From assembly GCA_002748665.1 (NCBI GenBank), contig PDTB01000025.1, positions 1 through 64,000 of the forward strand: a DNA stretch of 64,000 nucleotides, in the 5' to 3' direction. The translations under genes were made by a program, and so were the position numbers. Shown piece by piece: positions 36,255-45,503 of this stretch; position 1 is the first letter of the stretch; each line of letters begins with the position of its first letter. The notes under the pieces were generated by a model. The model had not been told where the DNA came from, did no database searches, and saw only the letters and a list, made by a program, of their open reading frames with translations. The stretch is from Dethiosulfovibrio peptidovorans. Lineage in GTDB: Bacteria; Synergistota; Synergistia; Synergistales; Dethiosulfovibrionaceae.

Positions 36255-36465
36255 AGCACCTCTAAAAACCTACATCCAAGTCTCCCAGCCTCAGGTCGTT
36301 CCGCCAGAGCCCTGTCTCGCCCAAACGTATTTTTGCCCCCCCAGCTTGGGAGGACATCCGCCTCGCCCCAGTCGATACTTCACGACGGCAGGTCAAAAAC
36401 ACGAGCCTCGAATGGGCTCCGTCGAAACAACCTGAGGCGAGTTTCTGAGTTTTTAGAGGTTCCCA
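36255..36465 (-). ncRNA. Structured noncoding RNA, 6S RNA-like candidate
   Basis: The gap between the M48 gene and dnaX encodes a long imperfect hairpin on the minus strand. Its ends pair as ACCTCTAAAAAC (36449-36460) with GTTTTTAGAGGT (36258-36269). A second stem pairs CCTCAGGTTGTT with GGAACGACCTGAGG. After a bubble holding a small GAGCC/GGCTC hairpin, a third stem pairs CGTGTTTTTG with CAAAAATACG. A TATAAT box lies just upstream of the 5' end. Closing stem, bubble with side hairpin and apical stem, at about 200 bases, is the architecture of 6S RNA, which mimics an open promoter. It lacks the SRP RNA GGAAG-loop signature. Class assignment is tentative; it could also be a structured dnaX leader. 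Confidence 0.55.
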
Positions 36466-36470
36466 CAATT

Positions 36471-36476
36471 ATTATA
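36471..36476 (-). promoter_or_regulatory. TATAAT -10 box for the structured RNA (and possibly dnaX)
   Basis: A perfect TATAAT on the minus strand lies about 11-16 bases before the first paired base of the RNA. No good -35 is visible at 16-18 bases; TTGATC is 21 bases upstream. There is no obvious terminator between the RNA and dnaX, so the same promoter may feed the dnaX-dnaE-pyk-cdaA-glmS operon. Confidence 0.55.
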
Positions 36477-36499
36477 CCCGACAGTACGGCCTTGAGGGA

Positions 36500-37606
36500 T
36501 CAAAAGAAATAGTCTACCATGGGGTTTCTCTCCTTGGCCCTAGAGAGAACCAGAAGCAACCTCTCCCGAAAGACGTTCAAAGACCACGCTCCCGAGGGAA
36601 CAGGCTCGCTCGCCACCGGATGTCCTCCAATCAGCAGGGTCGTCGCTCCGCCAAGCGGCGTTACGACCTGTATGTCATGGGGACTGAGCTCAAGTTCCAA
36701 CCATTGCACCAAAGCTTCATACGCATGTTGAAAAACCTGTGAAGAACGATCACTGCTCACAGCCCAGACAACCTCATCGTCGACACAAAGACGGATATCG
36801 CCGGAAGCAGATTGAACCGAGGGCACCAACAGGTGAAGGGCTTTTTTTCGGCTCAGTGACCAACCTCGATCCAGGATAGCTCGCCGGATATATTCAACTC
36901 TTTCGGCCGTTCTCGGATGATCTCGAAATATCCCTGGGTCCACCGATGGCCGTTTTATCCCCTCATAGGCCAACCCCTCCATAACCGTCAGAGCAGCTGC
37001 CGGCGGGTATCCCGCCCTTTGAAGTTTCTCCAGCCCCCCCAGATCAGCCTCCCGCTCTAACTCCATGCTGTATCCGTTGGTTACAGCTATTTGAGCAATA
37101 CCGGCCAAGAGACCAGCTGCCCCCTGTCCTTTGGTAGCGATGATGATAGCCAGAGACGCCAGAGAGAGTCTTTGAGACCGTTTTGCCTGAATCATCACGT
37201 GATTTTCGTCAGCGTGGGTCAACTCGTGAGCCAAAATTGCAGCCAGTTCAGCATCACTTCGAACGAAGTCCAGAAGCCCCGTGGTTACGTAGACCGTACC
37301 ACCAGGGATGCAAAAGGCGTTCGGGACGCTCTCACGAATAACCCGAACGTCGTAAGGTAAAGGTCTGGAGACCATGGGGAGAAGTCTTTCGAAGATCATA
37401 CGGACCCTGGCAACAACGGTGGGATTTTGAACCAGTGACCATCGCGCCTCCACCTGTCTGGCTACGGTCTTTCCCAGAGCAATTTCCCGTGAAAGACTAT
37501 CACCCCATATAGGCTCAACGCCCAATATCAATAAAAAAATGGCTGAGACAGCCATTGTTTTAAGGGAGGCATATACAGATCGATAAACTCGGGAAGAGGC
37601 CATCAT
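36500..37606 (-). CDS. M48 family metallopeptidase, exported
   Basis: 368 residues. An N-terminal signal peptide or anchor (MAVSAIFLLILGVEPIWGDS, about 18-37) precedes an M48 peptidase domain with the zinc motif AHELTHADENH and the third-ligand region ELEREADLGG. It resembles periplasmic BepA/LoiP-type proteases that handle misfolded envelope proteins. The C-terminal about 100 residues are not recognisable. Its start overlaps the stop of the FlgN-like gene (ATGA). Confidence 0.88.
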   Translation of the reverse strand: MMASSRVYRSVYASLKTMAVSAIFLLILGVEPIWGDSLSREIALGKTVARQVEARWSLVQNPTVVARVRMIFERLLPMVSRPLPYDVRVIRESVPNAFCIPGGTVYVTTGLLDFVRSDAELAAILAHELTHADENHVMIQAKRSQRLSLASLAIIIATKGQGAAGLLAGIAQIAVTNGYSMELEREADLGGLEKLQRAGYPPAAALTVMEGLAYEGIKRPSVDPGIFRDHPRTAERVEYIRRAILDRGWSLSRKKALHLLVPSVQSASGDIRLCVDDEVVWAVSSDRSSQVFQHAYEALVQWLELELSPHDIQVVTPLGGATTLLIGGHPVASEPVPSGAWSLNVFRERLLLVLSRAKERNPMVDYFF

Positions 37607-38055
37607 AGGTTTCCCATATACCCTCGAACAGCTTTTTTACCACCGGCAATCCGAGACATCTTCTCGCGAAACTCGGTCACTTTAGCCTCCAGATTTTTTT
37701 GAGCCAGAGCCTCCAGTCGAAGAGCCTTGGCTCCCAAGTCTCGAATCTCCCGAACGGCCTGCACCAACTCCTGATACCCCTGGGCATCGACGGCCTCGGA
37801 AAGAGCCCGCCAAAAAGCAGGCCCTTCCCGCCCCTCGGTCAAGCCCAATTCACCTGATACGTCGCTCCAACGCTCCAGAAGCCTTTCCTGACGAGATATG
37901 ATGGACTGTTTCTCCTGCAAAATGGATAAAAGGAGATCCATATCGTCGTTGTCAATAGCGATTAATTCGTGGTCGATCTGCTTATTGAGGGAGACGTAGA
38001 GATCTCGTTCTTGACGGAGAAGCCCCGAGACCATGGCCTTCAGCCTATCCGGCAA
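37603..38055 (-). CDS. FlgN/FliT-like flagellar chaperone candidate
   Basis: 150 residues, almost wholly alpha-helical and coiled-coil prone (LLRQERDLYVSLNKQIDHEL, LLLSILQEKQSIISRQERLL, LEALAQKNLEAKVTEFREKM). Size, helical pattern and position overlapping fliS by 11 bases fit the FlgNJ/FliT type of small export chaperones for hook-associated proteins or filament cap. The primary sequence alone is weakly diagnostic. Confidence 0.65.
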   Translation of the reverse strand: MPDRLKAMVSGLLRQERDLYVSLNKQIDHELIAIDNDDMDLLLSILQEKQSIISRQERLLERWSDVSGELGLTEGREGPAFWRALSEAVDAQGYQELVQAVREIRDLGAKALRLEALAQKNLEAKVTEFREKMSRIAGGKKAVRGYMGNL

Positions 38056-38494
38056 AGCTCACGCCTCCCCCCGTCTCGACAATTTCAGGGACGCTCTCAG
38101 AGACCGCTTCCTTACGAAGCGTTTCCATGACCTGAGTCCAGGTCTCCCGAAGCTCCTCCAACATGGATCGAGCCACGCACACCTTCTCCTGGGACTTCTC
38201 CACATTGGCCTCGACGAGACTTCGATACATAAAATCGTAGAGAGCCATGAGGTTGACCGTCACCTCACCGCCAATCTCTGTGTTCAGAGAGACCATGAGC
38301 TCACGGACAGCGTTTTGAGCTCTGATAAGGTTGTTATGTGCCTCCTCGGAATCGCCCTTCTCCAGAGCTGATTCAGCGGACAGACAGAAACGGATAGCTA
38401 TATCGTACGTGATCAAAAGGAGTTGCTCCCGAGACGCCGTTCGAATTCGGGTCGCCTGATAGGTTAGCTGGGCATTCTGTTTTTTGTGTCCCAC
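38045..38494 (-). CDS. fliS: Flagellin export chaperone FliS
   Basis: 149 residues. TYQATRIRTASREQLLLITYDIAIRF matches the conserved FliS N-terminus, and the helical core with LNTEIGGEVTVNLMALYDFMYRSLVEAN and the C-terminal LRETW follow. FliS binds the C-terminus of flagellin in the cytoplasm before export. No flagellin or other flagellar structural gene is in the window, so this is a detached chaperone pair, implying motility genes elsewhere. Confidence 0.92.
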   Translation of the reverse strand: MGHKKQNAQLTYQATRIRTASREQLLLITYDIAIRFCLSAESALEKGDSEEAHNNLIRAQNAVRELMVSLNTEIGGEVTVNLMALYDFMYRSLVEANVEKSQEKVCVARSMLEELRETWTQVMETLRKEAVSESVPEIVETGGGVSFAG

Positions 38495-38561
38495 GAACTA
38501 CTCACCCCCTCTAGCCTGTTTCGGACGAAACCCATCAAGAACTAAAATCCTCATTGGACCG

Positions 38562-39497
38562 TCATCGGAGCTTTTCGATCAATACCGTGGACATGAGCCG
38601 CTCGGCAGCCTCTCTACTGCTGATCCCCTTAGCCACATGGGTGGCATCCTCCATGGCACAGGCCATGCTGAACTTTATCGCGTCCTCCGAGGAGAGCCCC
38701 TCCAGATAAGCAACGATGAGCCCTGACACCAAGGCATCACTGGCGCTGAACATGGAGACCAGATCGGAACGATCCCCCAAGGTAGCCAGGTAGATTCCAT
38801 CAGGGGTGAAGAACACGTCACCATAGACGTGATAGGATGCGACTGCCCACCGAGCCCCAAAATCATGGATTTCCGAGACAGCGTCGATCAGATTATCCAA
38901 GGAGGATAAAGGGTGGTCAGAGAGCTGGGACATAAATCGATGATCGATCTTGGCAAAGGATGGCCCAGCCTCAATTCCAGCCATGAAGGCCGGTCCAGCA
39001 GCATCGATGAAGGTGGTACGCCCCGCATCACGAGCCAGTGTCACCAGATCTCGATAGATATCCTGTGGAACCCCAGGCGGGATTGAGCCACCTATAACCA
39101 CGACCGAGGCACGCTTCAACATCCGGCGATAATTGGACATGAAGCGATTGAGGGCATCTTCCGATATCGTGGGACCAAGTTCGGACAGCCCCGTCTCCAA
39201 GTGACCAAGCTCGTCCAGGACGTGAACGTTCGTTCGAGTCTCGCCCTCTACATGGACGAAGTTGGTCGTAATCCGTAAGCGCTGCAAAGCATCCCGGATA
39301 TAGTCTCCATTGAAGCCGGCCAGGAATCCCATAGCAGCCGAATCGTGACCAAGCTGGTTCAGAAGCAGCGACACGTTGATCCCCTTGCCTCCTGGAGTCT
39401 TCTCGGAAACCATAGCCCGAAACCACCGTCCTGGTACAAAATCCCGAACGACATAGTCCTCGTCTACCGCAGGATTAAGAGTTACAGTGACGATCAT
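38562..39497 (-). CDS. PfkB family sugar kinase, 1-phosphofructokinase-like, with altered motifs
   Basis: 311 residues. MIVTVTLNPAVDEDY and the glycine-rich TPGGKGINVSLLLNQLG are typical of the 1-phosphofructokinase/tagatose-6-P kinase subgroup. However, the nearly universal GAGD anion-hole motif is SASDALVSG here, and the conserved KPN is KID. The catalytic Asp is retained, but the oxyanion glycines are not. It may have changed specificity, low activity or a regulatory role. The reading frame is intact. Confidence 0.8.
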   Translation of the reverse strand: MIVTVTLNPAVDEDYVVRDFVPGRWFRAMVSEKTPGGKGINVSLLLNQLGHDSAAMGFLAGFNGDYIRDALQRLRITTNFVHVEGETRTNVHVLDELGHLETGLSELGPTISEDALNRFMSNYRRMLKRASVVVIGGSIPPGVPQDIYRDLVTLARDAGRTTFIDAAGPAFMAGIEAGPSFAKIDHRFMSQLSDHPLSSLDNLIDAVSEIHDFGARWAVASYHVYGDVFFTPDGIYLATLGDRSDLVSMFSASDALVSGLIVAYLEGLSSEDAIKFSMACAMEDATHVAKGISSREAAERLMSTVLIEKLR

Positions 39498-39598
39498 GCG
39501 CCAGCATCCTCCTTCTGTCCACCGAACGGGGAAAACCCTTTACATAACAGGGGCAAGATGAGAGTCATCCCGCCCCTGAGCTTATTAATATAAAGCCT

Positions 39599-40516
39599 TT
39601 AAAAATGCTCTGCAATGTATTCGTAGGACGACATGGCGGCGATGGCTCCATCGCTCGCAGCGGTCACTACCTGACGAAGTGATTTGCTCCGCATATCACC
39701 AGCAGCGAAGAGGCCAGGGAGAGATGTAGCCATTTTTGCATCGGTTTTGATCCAGTCGCCCTTTTCGACGTCAACCATATCTTTAATGAGGTCAGCATTG
39801 GGAGTATTACCCACAAACATAAAGACACCCGAAACGGGAATATCTGAGAGCCCTCCTGTCTTGACGTTCTTCACGACAACTTTCTCCACCATGTCGTCTC
39901 CGGCGATCTCCTCGACGACAGAATCCCACACGGGCTCAATCTTGGGGTTGGCCAGGGCCCGATCCACGGCGATCTGATCGGCTCTGAATTTATCTCTCCG
40001 ATGAACGATATAGACCTTGGACGCAAACTGTGTCAGATAGCACGCCTCCTCAACGGCGGTGTTCCCTCCACCGATAACAGCCACCTCCAAATCCTCGAAG
40101 AAGGCTCCATCACAGGTCGCACAGTAGCTTACCCCCCTGCCGGTAAACTCAGCTTCGCCAGGACACCCAAGCTTTCGGAAACTGGACCCTGTGGCCACGA
40201 TCAACGCCTTAGCCTGGTAGTCTCCCTTATCGGTTGTCACGATCTTAGAAGCACCATCCTCCCGAATAGATTTAACCTCGGCATCCAAAAATTCAGTGTT
40301 GAGGACATCGGCGTGTTCCTTGAACATGTCACCCAGCTCGGGCCCCGTGGCGTGCTTCACTCCCGGCCAGTTTTCGATCTCGTCGGTTACGGCAATAGCA
40401 CCACCAAACACACCTTTTTCGATAACCAAGGTGCTCAAGCCTGCCCGCCGCCCATAGATAGCAGCTGTCAGCCCGGCAGGGCCACCTCCGACAATGATCA
40501 AATCTCTTTGTTCCAT
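39599..40516 (-). CDS. trxB: Thioredoxin reductase
   Basis: 305 residues from ATG 40516, with AGGAGG 8 bases upstream (an earlier ATG precedes the ribosome site). FAD-binding GGGPAGLTAAIYGRRAG is at the N-terminus, the redox-active CATC is at 132-135 in YCATCDGAFF, the NADPH motif is VIGGGNTAVEEA, and the second FAD motif ends in GLFAAGDMR. It passes electrons from NADPH to thioredoxin. No thioredoxin gene is adjacent. Confidence 0.95.
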   Translation of the reverse strand: MEQRDLIIVGGGPAGLTAAIYGRRAGLSTLVIEKGVFGGAIAVTDEIENWPGVKHATGPELGDMFKEHADVLNTEFLDAEVKSIREDGASKIVTTDKGDYQAKALIVATGSSFRKLGCPGEAEFTGRGVSYCATCDGAFFEDLEVAVIGGGNTAVEEACYLTQFASKVYIVHRRDKFRADQIAVDRALANPKIEPVWDSVVEEIAGDDMVEKVVVKNVKTGGLSDIPVSGVFMFVGNTPNADLIKDMVDVEKGDWIKTDAKMATSLPGLFAAGDMRSKSLRQVVTAASDGAIAAMSSYEYIAEHF

Positions 40517-40580
40517 GGTCTTTTCCTCCTCATAATGTAGTAACATACTCTCTAAAGTTCAGATATCAAACCAAATAAGA

Positions 40581-41429
40581 TTATACACGACGCCATCCCA
40601 TAAGGCGAGGTTCTCCCGAGAGATCAGGACGCACCGCTTGAAGACTCAGTCCTGGCGACCCAATCGCCGAGAGGATGGGTTCCTGATCCTTTCCCCCAAA
40701 CTCAACCCACAACCAGCCTCCAGGCCGAAGGACTTTTTCAGCCCAGGGCAGAAGTACTCTGTAGGGATCAAGACCATCCTCCCCGCCATCCAGAGCCGAC
40801 GTCGGCTCATATCGAACGACGTCGTCCATGAGCCCGTCAAGGTCGCCCGTCGGGATATACGGTGGGTTCGATACGATCATGTCGCAGCGATTCAGGGGGA
40901 TACGTTCCGGGACGGCACAGTGCCACAGCAGACATCGATCGGCCACCTTCAGACGCCTCATATTGGACCAGGCTACGCTCAGGGCTCGAGGACTTCGATC
41001 CACAGCCAACGCCGAGCTCTCCGGCCTGGCGGCAAGGATCGATCCAGCAATACAACCTGAGCCCGTCCCCCAATCGACGAACGTTCCTCGATCGAAGGTC
41101 TCCAACGCAGCCGCCACCAAAAACTCGGTCTCGGGGCGGGGAATCAGGCACCCAGCCCCCACGGCAAACCGGTGTTCACAGAAGGGGCACTCGCCCAGAA
41201 TATAGTGAAGAGGCTCTCGAGAGGATCTGCGTGAGCCAGCTCTTTCTATGACCTCAATGACCTCCCCGGAGAGAATCTCATCCCCGTGACAGTGAAGCCA
41301 TGAACGAGAGACTCCCAGAACGGTCGTACAGATGAGATCAGCGTCCAGAGAAGACCTGGGGATTCCTGCATCGGCCAGTTCAGCTTCAATGCGTCTCCGC
41401 AGGACAGCCAAAGACCGATCATCGGCCAT
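40581..41429 (-). CDS. prmC: Release factor glutamine methyltransferase PrmC
   Basis: 282 residues from ATG 41429, with AAGG 6 bases upstream and an 11-base overlap with prfA. The N-terminal helical part precedes a SAM-dependent methyltransferase with [15 protein letters not shown] and the signature VSNPPYIP. It methylates the GGQ glutamine of release factors; its substrate PrfA is encoded just upstream in the same operon. Confidence 0.95.
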   Translation of the reverse strand: MADDRSLAVLRRRIEAELADAGIPRSSLDADLICTTVLGVSRSWLHCHGDEILSGEVIEVIERAGSRRSSREPLHYILGECPFCEHRFAVGAGCLIPRPETEFLVAAALETFDRGTFVDWGTGSGCIAGSILAARPESSALAVDRSPRALSVAWSNMRRLKVADRCLLWHCAVPERIPLNRCDMIVSNPPYIPTGDLDGLMDDVVRYEPTSALDGGEDGLDPYRVLLPWAEKVLRPGGWLWVEFGGKDQEPILSAIGSPGLSLQAVRPDLSGEPRLMGWRRV

Positions 41430-42495
41430 CCAATGCCTTAAGCCTCTCGGTCTGATCGGCAACTCTGAGAGCCTCCACCAACTCGCCCATGTTCCCCTCA
41501 AGAACGGACTCAAGCTTATACAGAGTCAGACCGATTCGGTGATCGGTCAGCCGGTTTTGAGGATAATTGTACGTCCGTATCCGTTCTGAACGATCACCGG
41601 AACCGATCTGACCCCGACGCTCCTGGGCCTCGGCATCCTGACGCCTCTGCTGCTCCATATCGTAGAGCTTAGTCCGAAGAAAGGCCATGGCCCGAACGCG
41701 ATTCTTGATTTGGGAGCGCTCGTCCTGACATGTCACCACCAATCCAGTGGGAAGGTGAGTAATCCGAACGGCAGAGTCGGTCATGTTCACGTGCTGGCCA
41801 CCAGCACCACTGGCTCTGTAGGTATCGATTTTCAGATCCTCCTGACGGATCTCCACATCCACCTCCTCAGCCTCGGGAAGGACAGCCACAGTTGCAGCAG
41901 ATGTGTGAATGCGTCCCCCCGACTCTGTGGCCGGTACCCGCTGGACCCGATGGACGCCACTTTCGTATTTGAGCTCGCTGTAGACCCCATGACCGGAGAC
42001 GGTGAACACAATTTCCTTATACCCACCGATTTCTGTCTCGTTGGCGTCCAGAATCTCAACAGACCAACGACGTCCCTCGGCAAATCGGCTGTACATCCGG
42101 TAGAGATCGGCAGCAAACAGAGCCGCTTCCTCACCACCGGTTCCGGCTCGAATTTCGACCACCACGTTCTTTCCATCATCGGCGTCCTTGGGAAGGAGCG
42201 AGAGAGTCATTCGACGTTCCTGTTCCTCAAGAAGAGGTTCAAGACGATGGATCTCCTCCCTGGCCAAAAGAGCCATCTCGGCATCGGCGGACTCGCTCAG
42301 TTCCCGGGCACCACGGAGCTCCTCATCGATCTCCCGATAGAGCCTATAGGCCTCGACGATCTCCGAGAGCTCGGCATGACGTTTACTCAGTTCCTGAAGC
42401 TCTTTGGGCTTACCAGTTACAGCAGGATCGGCCATCTTGTGCTCAATCTCCTGATGAGCCGAGACGATCTCCTGGAGTTTACGATCCAGCTTCAC
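41419..42495 (-). CDS. prfA: Peptide chain release factor 1
   Basis: About 358 residues from the GTG at 42495, which has GGAAGGGA 8 bases upstream; ATG 42528 is an alternative that would extend further into DUF1385. The catalytic loop is [20 protein letters not shown] with GGQ, and the class-defining PAT motif region reads [15 protein letters not shown]. It reads UAA and UAG. The prfA-prmC order is nearly universal. Confidence 0.97.
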   Translation of the reverse strand: MKLDRKLQEIVSAHQEIEHKMADPAVTGKPKELQELSKRHAELSEIVEAYRLYREIDEELRGARELSESADAEMALLAREEIHRLEPLLEEQERRMTLSLLPKDADDGKNVVVEIRAGTGGEEAALFAADLYRMYSRFAEGRRWSVEILDANETEIGGYKEIVFTVSGHGVYSELKYESGVHRVQRVPATESGGRIHTSAATVAVLPEAEEVDVEIRQEDLKIDTYRASGAGGQHVNMTDSAVRITHLPTGLVVTCQDERSQIKNRVRAMAFLRTKLYDMEQQRRQDAEAQERRGQIGSGDRSERIRTYNYPQNRLTDHRIGLTLYKLESVLEGNMGELVEALRVADQTERLKALDGR

Positions 42496-43444
42496 GATAG
42501 ATGTCCCTTCCCGGCCTGTCGGAGACAAACGTCACGTTCAGGGCCGACTCCAGGGAGACCAAAGCCACCTGGAGCTGTTTGGGGGTGGGCACTCTGGTAG
42601 TCAGATACTGAAGAGACAGCGCCGGAGCCATGATAGCTCGCCCGACAGCACCCCCACGAGCTGTAGCGCGGATGATCTCGTAAGAGAGCCCCACGACCAG
42701 AGGGAGGAGCACCACCCGAGAACCGACTCGCCAGAGGACTCCACCTCCTCCAATAGCTGAAAACACGAGGATACTCATCACCACAACCACAAGAAGAAAT
42801 GACGTGCCACACCGGGGATGAATCCGGGAAAAACGCCGAATCCGGAGAATCGTCATGGGAACTCCTGCCTCGAAGGCATTGATAGTCTTGTGCTCCGCTC
42901 CGTGATACATGAGGACTTCCCGAATATCCTTCCAGAATCCGATACACCCCACGTACGCGATGAAAACTAACCCACGGGCTATTCCTTCAACGGCGTTTTT
43001 TCCAACGTGCCCCAGTTCCAGCCATCGTCCAACCAGATCGCCAATCCACAGAGGCAGCGCCACAAAAAGGGCCACGACTGCCACAATGGCGACGAGAATG
43101 GAGATAAGCATATCCCTGGTGGTGAGTTCTTCCTCCTCCCCCAAGGCGATCTGAGCTGATCGGGAAAGCGCCCGGAATCCCTCACGCAACATCTCAGCCA
43201 TGGTAGCCATTCCCCGAAGGACAGGCAAATTCCAGGGGCGTCGTTTATCCCATCCGGCACACCGCCATCGATCCCGCCAGATACCCCCATCAGGACAACG
43301 TACCGCCATCCCCCAATGACTGGGACCTTTCATGATGACCCCTTCTATGACCGCCTGTCCACCAACAGGCAAAGCGACGTCATCTGCCTTGGCTTCCATG
43401 GCAGAGATGGCAAAAGCAAAGAGACGGCGAGGATCAAGGATCAT
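42479..43444 (-). CDS. DUF1385 family membrane protein
   Basis: 321 residues. [15 protein letters not shown] near the N-terminus and [15 protein letters not shown] in the middle are the DUF1385 signatures. Several hydrophobic segments lie at about 108-135, 150-175 and 200-245. The family commonly sits before prfA in Bacillota and relatives, as here; its biochemical role is unknown. The ATG overlaps the thyX stop (ATGA). Confidence 0.92.
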   Translation of the reverse strand: MILDPRRLFAFAISAMEAKADDVALPVGGQAVIEGVIMKGPSHWGMAVRCPDGGIWRDRWRCAGWDKRRPWNLPVLRGMATMAEMLREGFRALSRSAQIALGEEEELTTRDMLISILVAIVAVVALFVALPLWIGDLVGRWLELGHVGKNAVEGIARGLVFIAYVGCIGFWKDIREVLMYHGAEHKTINAFEAGVPMTILRIRRFSRIHPRCGTSFLLVVVVMSILVFSAIGGGGVLWRVGSRVVLLPLVVGLSYEIIRATARGGAVGRAIMAPALSLQYLTTRVPTPKQLQVALVSLESALNVTFVSDRPGRDIYREAGS

Positions 43445-44088
43445 GAGATCACCTCCAACGGGATTTCAAGGTAGGAAGCAAGCCACGGTTCCTTCTCCAC
43501 GAGAAGCCTTCGCATCTCCAACAGAAGGGATCGAATTTCCCACTGAGCGCCCCGAACCATCACCCGTTTTTGATACATATCCATGAATGAACGGAGATTC
43601 AACGTGGTAACGAAGTTCGTCCCAGCAGCACCGGGAAGGATAAATCGAGCGTCCTCCCGAGGAATCCCCTGATCCAGAAGACGATCATACGCCGCCTGAG
43701 CCTGATCCATGGCCTGAGAGAAAACAGCCATAGCTTCAGGCGATGCCATGACAGACGGCGGCACTCGATGGTCGAAAAGACCTCCCGACTCGGATCGTTC
43801 CGAGACATATCTCTGACTCTGGACGCTGAGGCTCACCCCGATTCTGTGGCGGCTGTACTGAGCCAACAAGGTTCGGGAGACGCTGGAAACAGCAAATGTC
43901 ATGGAGCAGTGCTCCATAACGCTCAGATGTTCAGCTTTGATGATAAAATCGACGAATTTTTTCATGGACTCCCGCTCCACAGAATCCCTATAGAGCTCCT
44001 GCGGCAAACGAGGGCTATGACAAGTGCGCCCCGCTGACCAGATAGCCAACAGGTAATCGGGGGTCGTATACATCAGGTCGACTCTCAT
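43441..44088 (-). CDS. thyX: FAD-dependent thymidylate synthase ThyX
   Basis: 215 residues from ATG 44088, with AAAGGGG upstream. The ThyX motif is YSRHRIGVSLSVQSQRY (RHR at 80-82), and MEHCSMTF and TLNLRSFMDMYQKR also match the family. It methylates dUMP using FADH2 and methylene-THF, an alternative to ThyA typical of many anaerobes. It follows the rpmE terminator, so it is expressed by readthrough or its own unseen promoter. Confidence 0.95.
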   Translation of the reverse strand: MRVDLMYTTPDYLLAIWSAGRTCHSPRLPQELYRDSVERESMKKFVDFIIKAEHLSVMEHCSMTFAVSSVSRTLLAQYSRHRIGVSLSVQSQRYVSERSESGGLFDHRVPPSVMASPEAMAVFSQAMDQAQAAYDRLLDQGIPREDARFILPGAAGTNFVTTLNLRSFMDMYQKRVMVRGAQWEIRSLLLEMRRLLVEKEPWLASYLEIPLEVIS

Positions 44089-44142
44089 GGGACACCCCTT
44101 TCGTTCCACAAAAACAGTACCAACAGAATGTCAGCACACAAC

Positions 44143-44166
44143 AAAAAAGAGGGGCCTCAGCCCCTC
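44143..44166 (-). terminator. Rho-independent terminator after rpmE
   Basis: On the minus strand, directly after the rpmE stop, GAGGGG pairs with CCCCTC around a 6-base loop (44149-44166), followed by six T (44143-44148). Confidence 0.85.
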
Positions 44167-44397
44167 CTACTCGGTGGCCTCTCTCTGGCCGTAGTCCATC
44201 CCAGCGTACTTCTTGTTGAATTTCTCCAACCGTCCGGCCTCAGACAGAATCCTACCCTTCTTGCCTGTATAGAAAGGATGACAGACCGAACACACACCTA
44301 CCTTGATCTCGTCCACCGTAGCCTGGGTCTCAAAAGAGTTGCCACAGGCACAGGAAACCTTACACACACCGTATTTGGGATGAATCTCTTTTTTCAT
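44167..44397 (-). CDS. rpmE: 50S ribosomal protein L31, zinc-binding form
   Basis: 76 residues. MKKEIHPKYG is the usual start. The four zinc ligands of the C+ form are present: VSCAC (first pair in the CxC context) and VGVCSVCHPFYTGKK. GAGGAGG lies 8-9 bases before the ATG. The Cys-containing form is normally used under zinc-replete conditions. I saw no Cys-free paralogue in this window. Confidence 0.96.
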   Translation of the reverse strand: MKKEIHPKYGVCKVSCACGNSFETQATVDEIKVGVCSVCHPFYTGKKGRILSEAGRLEKFNKKYAGMDYGQREATE

Positions 44398-44464
44398 CGT
44401 AAACGCTCCTCCTCGAACAAACGCTGACCATTCGGCAACAACCGAAAATCATCTTCAAAGAAAA

Positions 44465-44493
44465 AGACTATCACAGCAATGGATTTTTATCAA
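44465..44493 (-). promoter_or_regulatory. Candidate rpmE promoter
   Basis: The minus strand has TTGATA (44488-44493), a 17-base spacer, and TAGTCT (44465-44470). It would give a leader of about 60 bases containing a TTCGG/CCGAA hairpin, a plausible site for L31 autoregulation, though that is inference. Confidence 0.5.
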
Positions 44494-44863
44494 GAGATGT
44501 TGTCGTTGCCCCAATGATAATGTGTAGGTGTTCAATACATCCGTTACACAGAGGAGGCAAAGATACCTCATTCCTGATGTAGTATCGATAAAGGATCAGA
44601 TTCCTGGGAAAACAAAACGGCAAATCTGTACAAACTTATGCCAAGTGTGGATGTCATTCCATAGGCCGTATCCGATCCACGTTTTTAGAAAGTAACAGTT
44701 TTGTCAGCCAGTTAGTGAAAGCAGATGATTCCACTAACCAGCAATCACTTAGGGACACCTCAGCGCAAGACAGTTTATACTTAATCTCAATGCAAGAGCA
44801 AAACACAGCCCGGCTGAAACTCTGGGCCGATTCAAATTGTACTCTTCGATCTCGTCAGATCTG
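44494..44863. other. Intergenic accessory DNA, no gene seen
   Basis: About 370 bases between the rpmE promoter and the fic stop. Composition is lower in GC than the backbone. A GTTAGTG...CACTAAC inverted repeat lies near 44711-44740. I found no conserved ORF, tRNA or transposase remnant; it probably marks the edge of an inserted segment. Confidence 0.4.
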
Positions 44864-45415
44864 TCAGCCAGGCAATTTTTCATGCCCTTCGTAATAATAA
44901 GACTGCTCAATCCCTTTCAAAACAACCTCTCTATCGTCCATTTTATCAGTCAAATGCTTCTTCAAAAGAAACTTTATCTCCAAGTCGTTGACAGGGCTTC
45001 TTTCCATCGCCTGAAGATATTTCGTCTTGTCCACTCGTTGCCAGTCGACAACGTGTCCAAGTTCTTTTTTCAACATCATATCGAGCCAGATTCTCATGGA
45101 TCTGCCGTTGCCCTCCATAAATGGATGAGCGATGTTCATCTCGACGTACTTTTCAACGATCTCGTCAAACGAGCCTTGAGGTAGGGTCTCTATCTTACTC
45201 AAGACCTCTTTCAGATACAGACTGTTTGCAAAGCGGAAATTACCCTTTGAGATATTTGATTCTCTGATCTCACCAGCAAAGTCGTACAATCCACCGAAAA
45301 TATAGAGATGTATCTCCTGAAGCCCTCTGACGGTGCCAACCTCGATGGTCTGTATATCACCGCTCCTAAAGAGATCATATGCTTTTTTAAGGCTTTTTTC
45401 GTCGATCGAACTCAT
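44864..45415 (-). CDS. fic: Class III Fic adenylyltransferase (NmFic-like)
   Basis: 183 residues from ATG 45415, with AAAGGAGT upstream. The Fic motif [12 protein letters not shown] is at 97-108, and the C-terminal helix bears the inhibitory SYYYEG motif at 172-177. A C-terminal inhibitory Glu defines class III. The whole chain looks close to Neisseria meningitidis Fic ([41 protein letters not shown]). NmFic-type enzymes transfer AMP to target proteins (DNA gyrase has been reported) and are autoinhibited in an oligomer-dependent way. There is no antitoxin gene, as expected for this self-inhibited class. It is isolated in an accessory island. Confidence 0.95.
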   Translation of the reverse strand: MSSIDEKSLKKAYDLFRSGDIQTIEVGTVRGLQEIHLYIFGGLYDFAGEIRESNISKGNFRFANSLYLKEVLSKIETLPQGSFDEIVEKYVEMNIAHPFMEGNGRSMRIWLDMMLKKELGHVVDWQRVDKTKYLQAMERSPVNDLEIKFLLKKHLTDKMDDREVVLKGIEQSYYYEGHEKLPG

Positions 45416-45503
45416 CTGCACTCCTTTTGAGGCAATATGGAAGCCTCCGATCAGGACAAATAGCAACATATCCGTCCAAATACCACAGAATATGAACGTA
45501 TCA

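Noticed and set aside
36255-36465. SRP RNA (ffs), often found near dnaX
   Set aside because: The hallmark GGTCAGG...GGAAGGnAGCAGC apical segment is absent on either strand, and the fold is a different rod.
44398-44863. Insertion sequence or attachment site beside fic
   Set aside because: No transposase frame, terminal inverted repeats, target duplication or tRNA was found; only a short GTTAGTG/CACTAAC inverted repeat.
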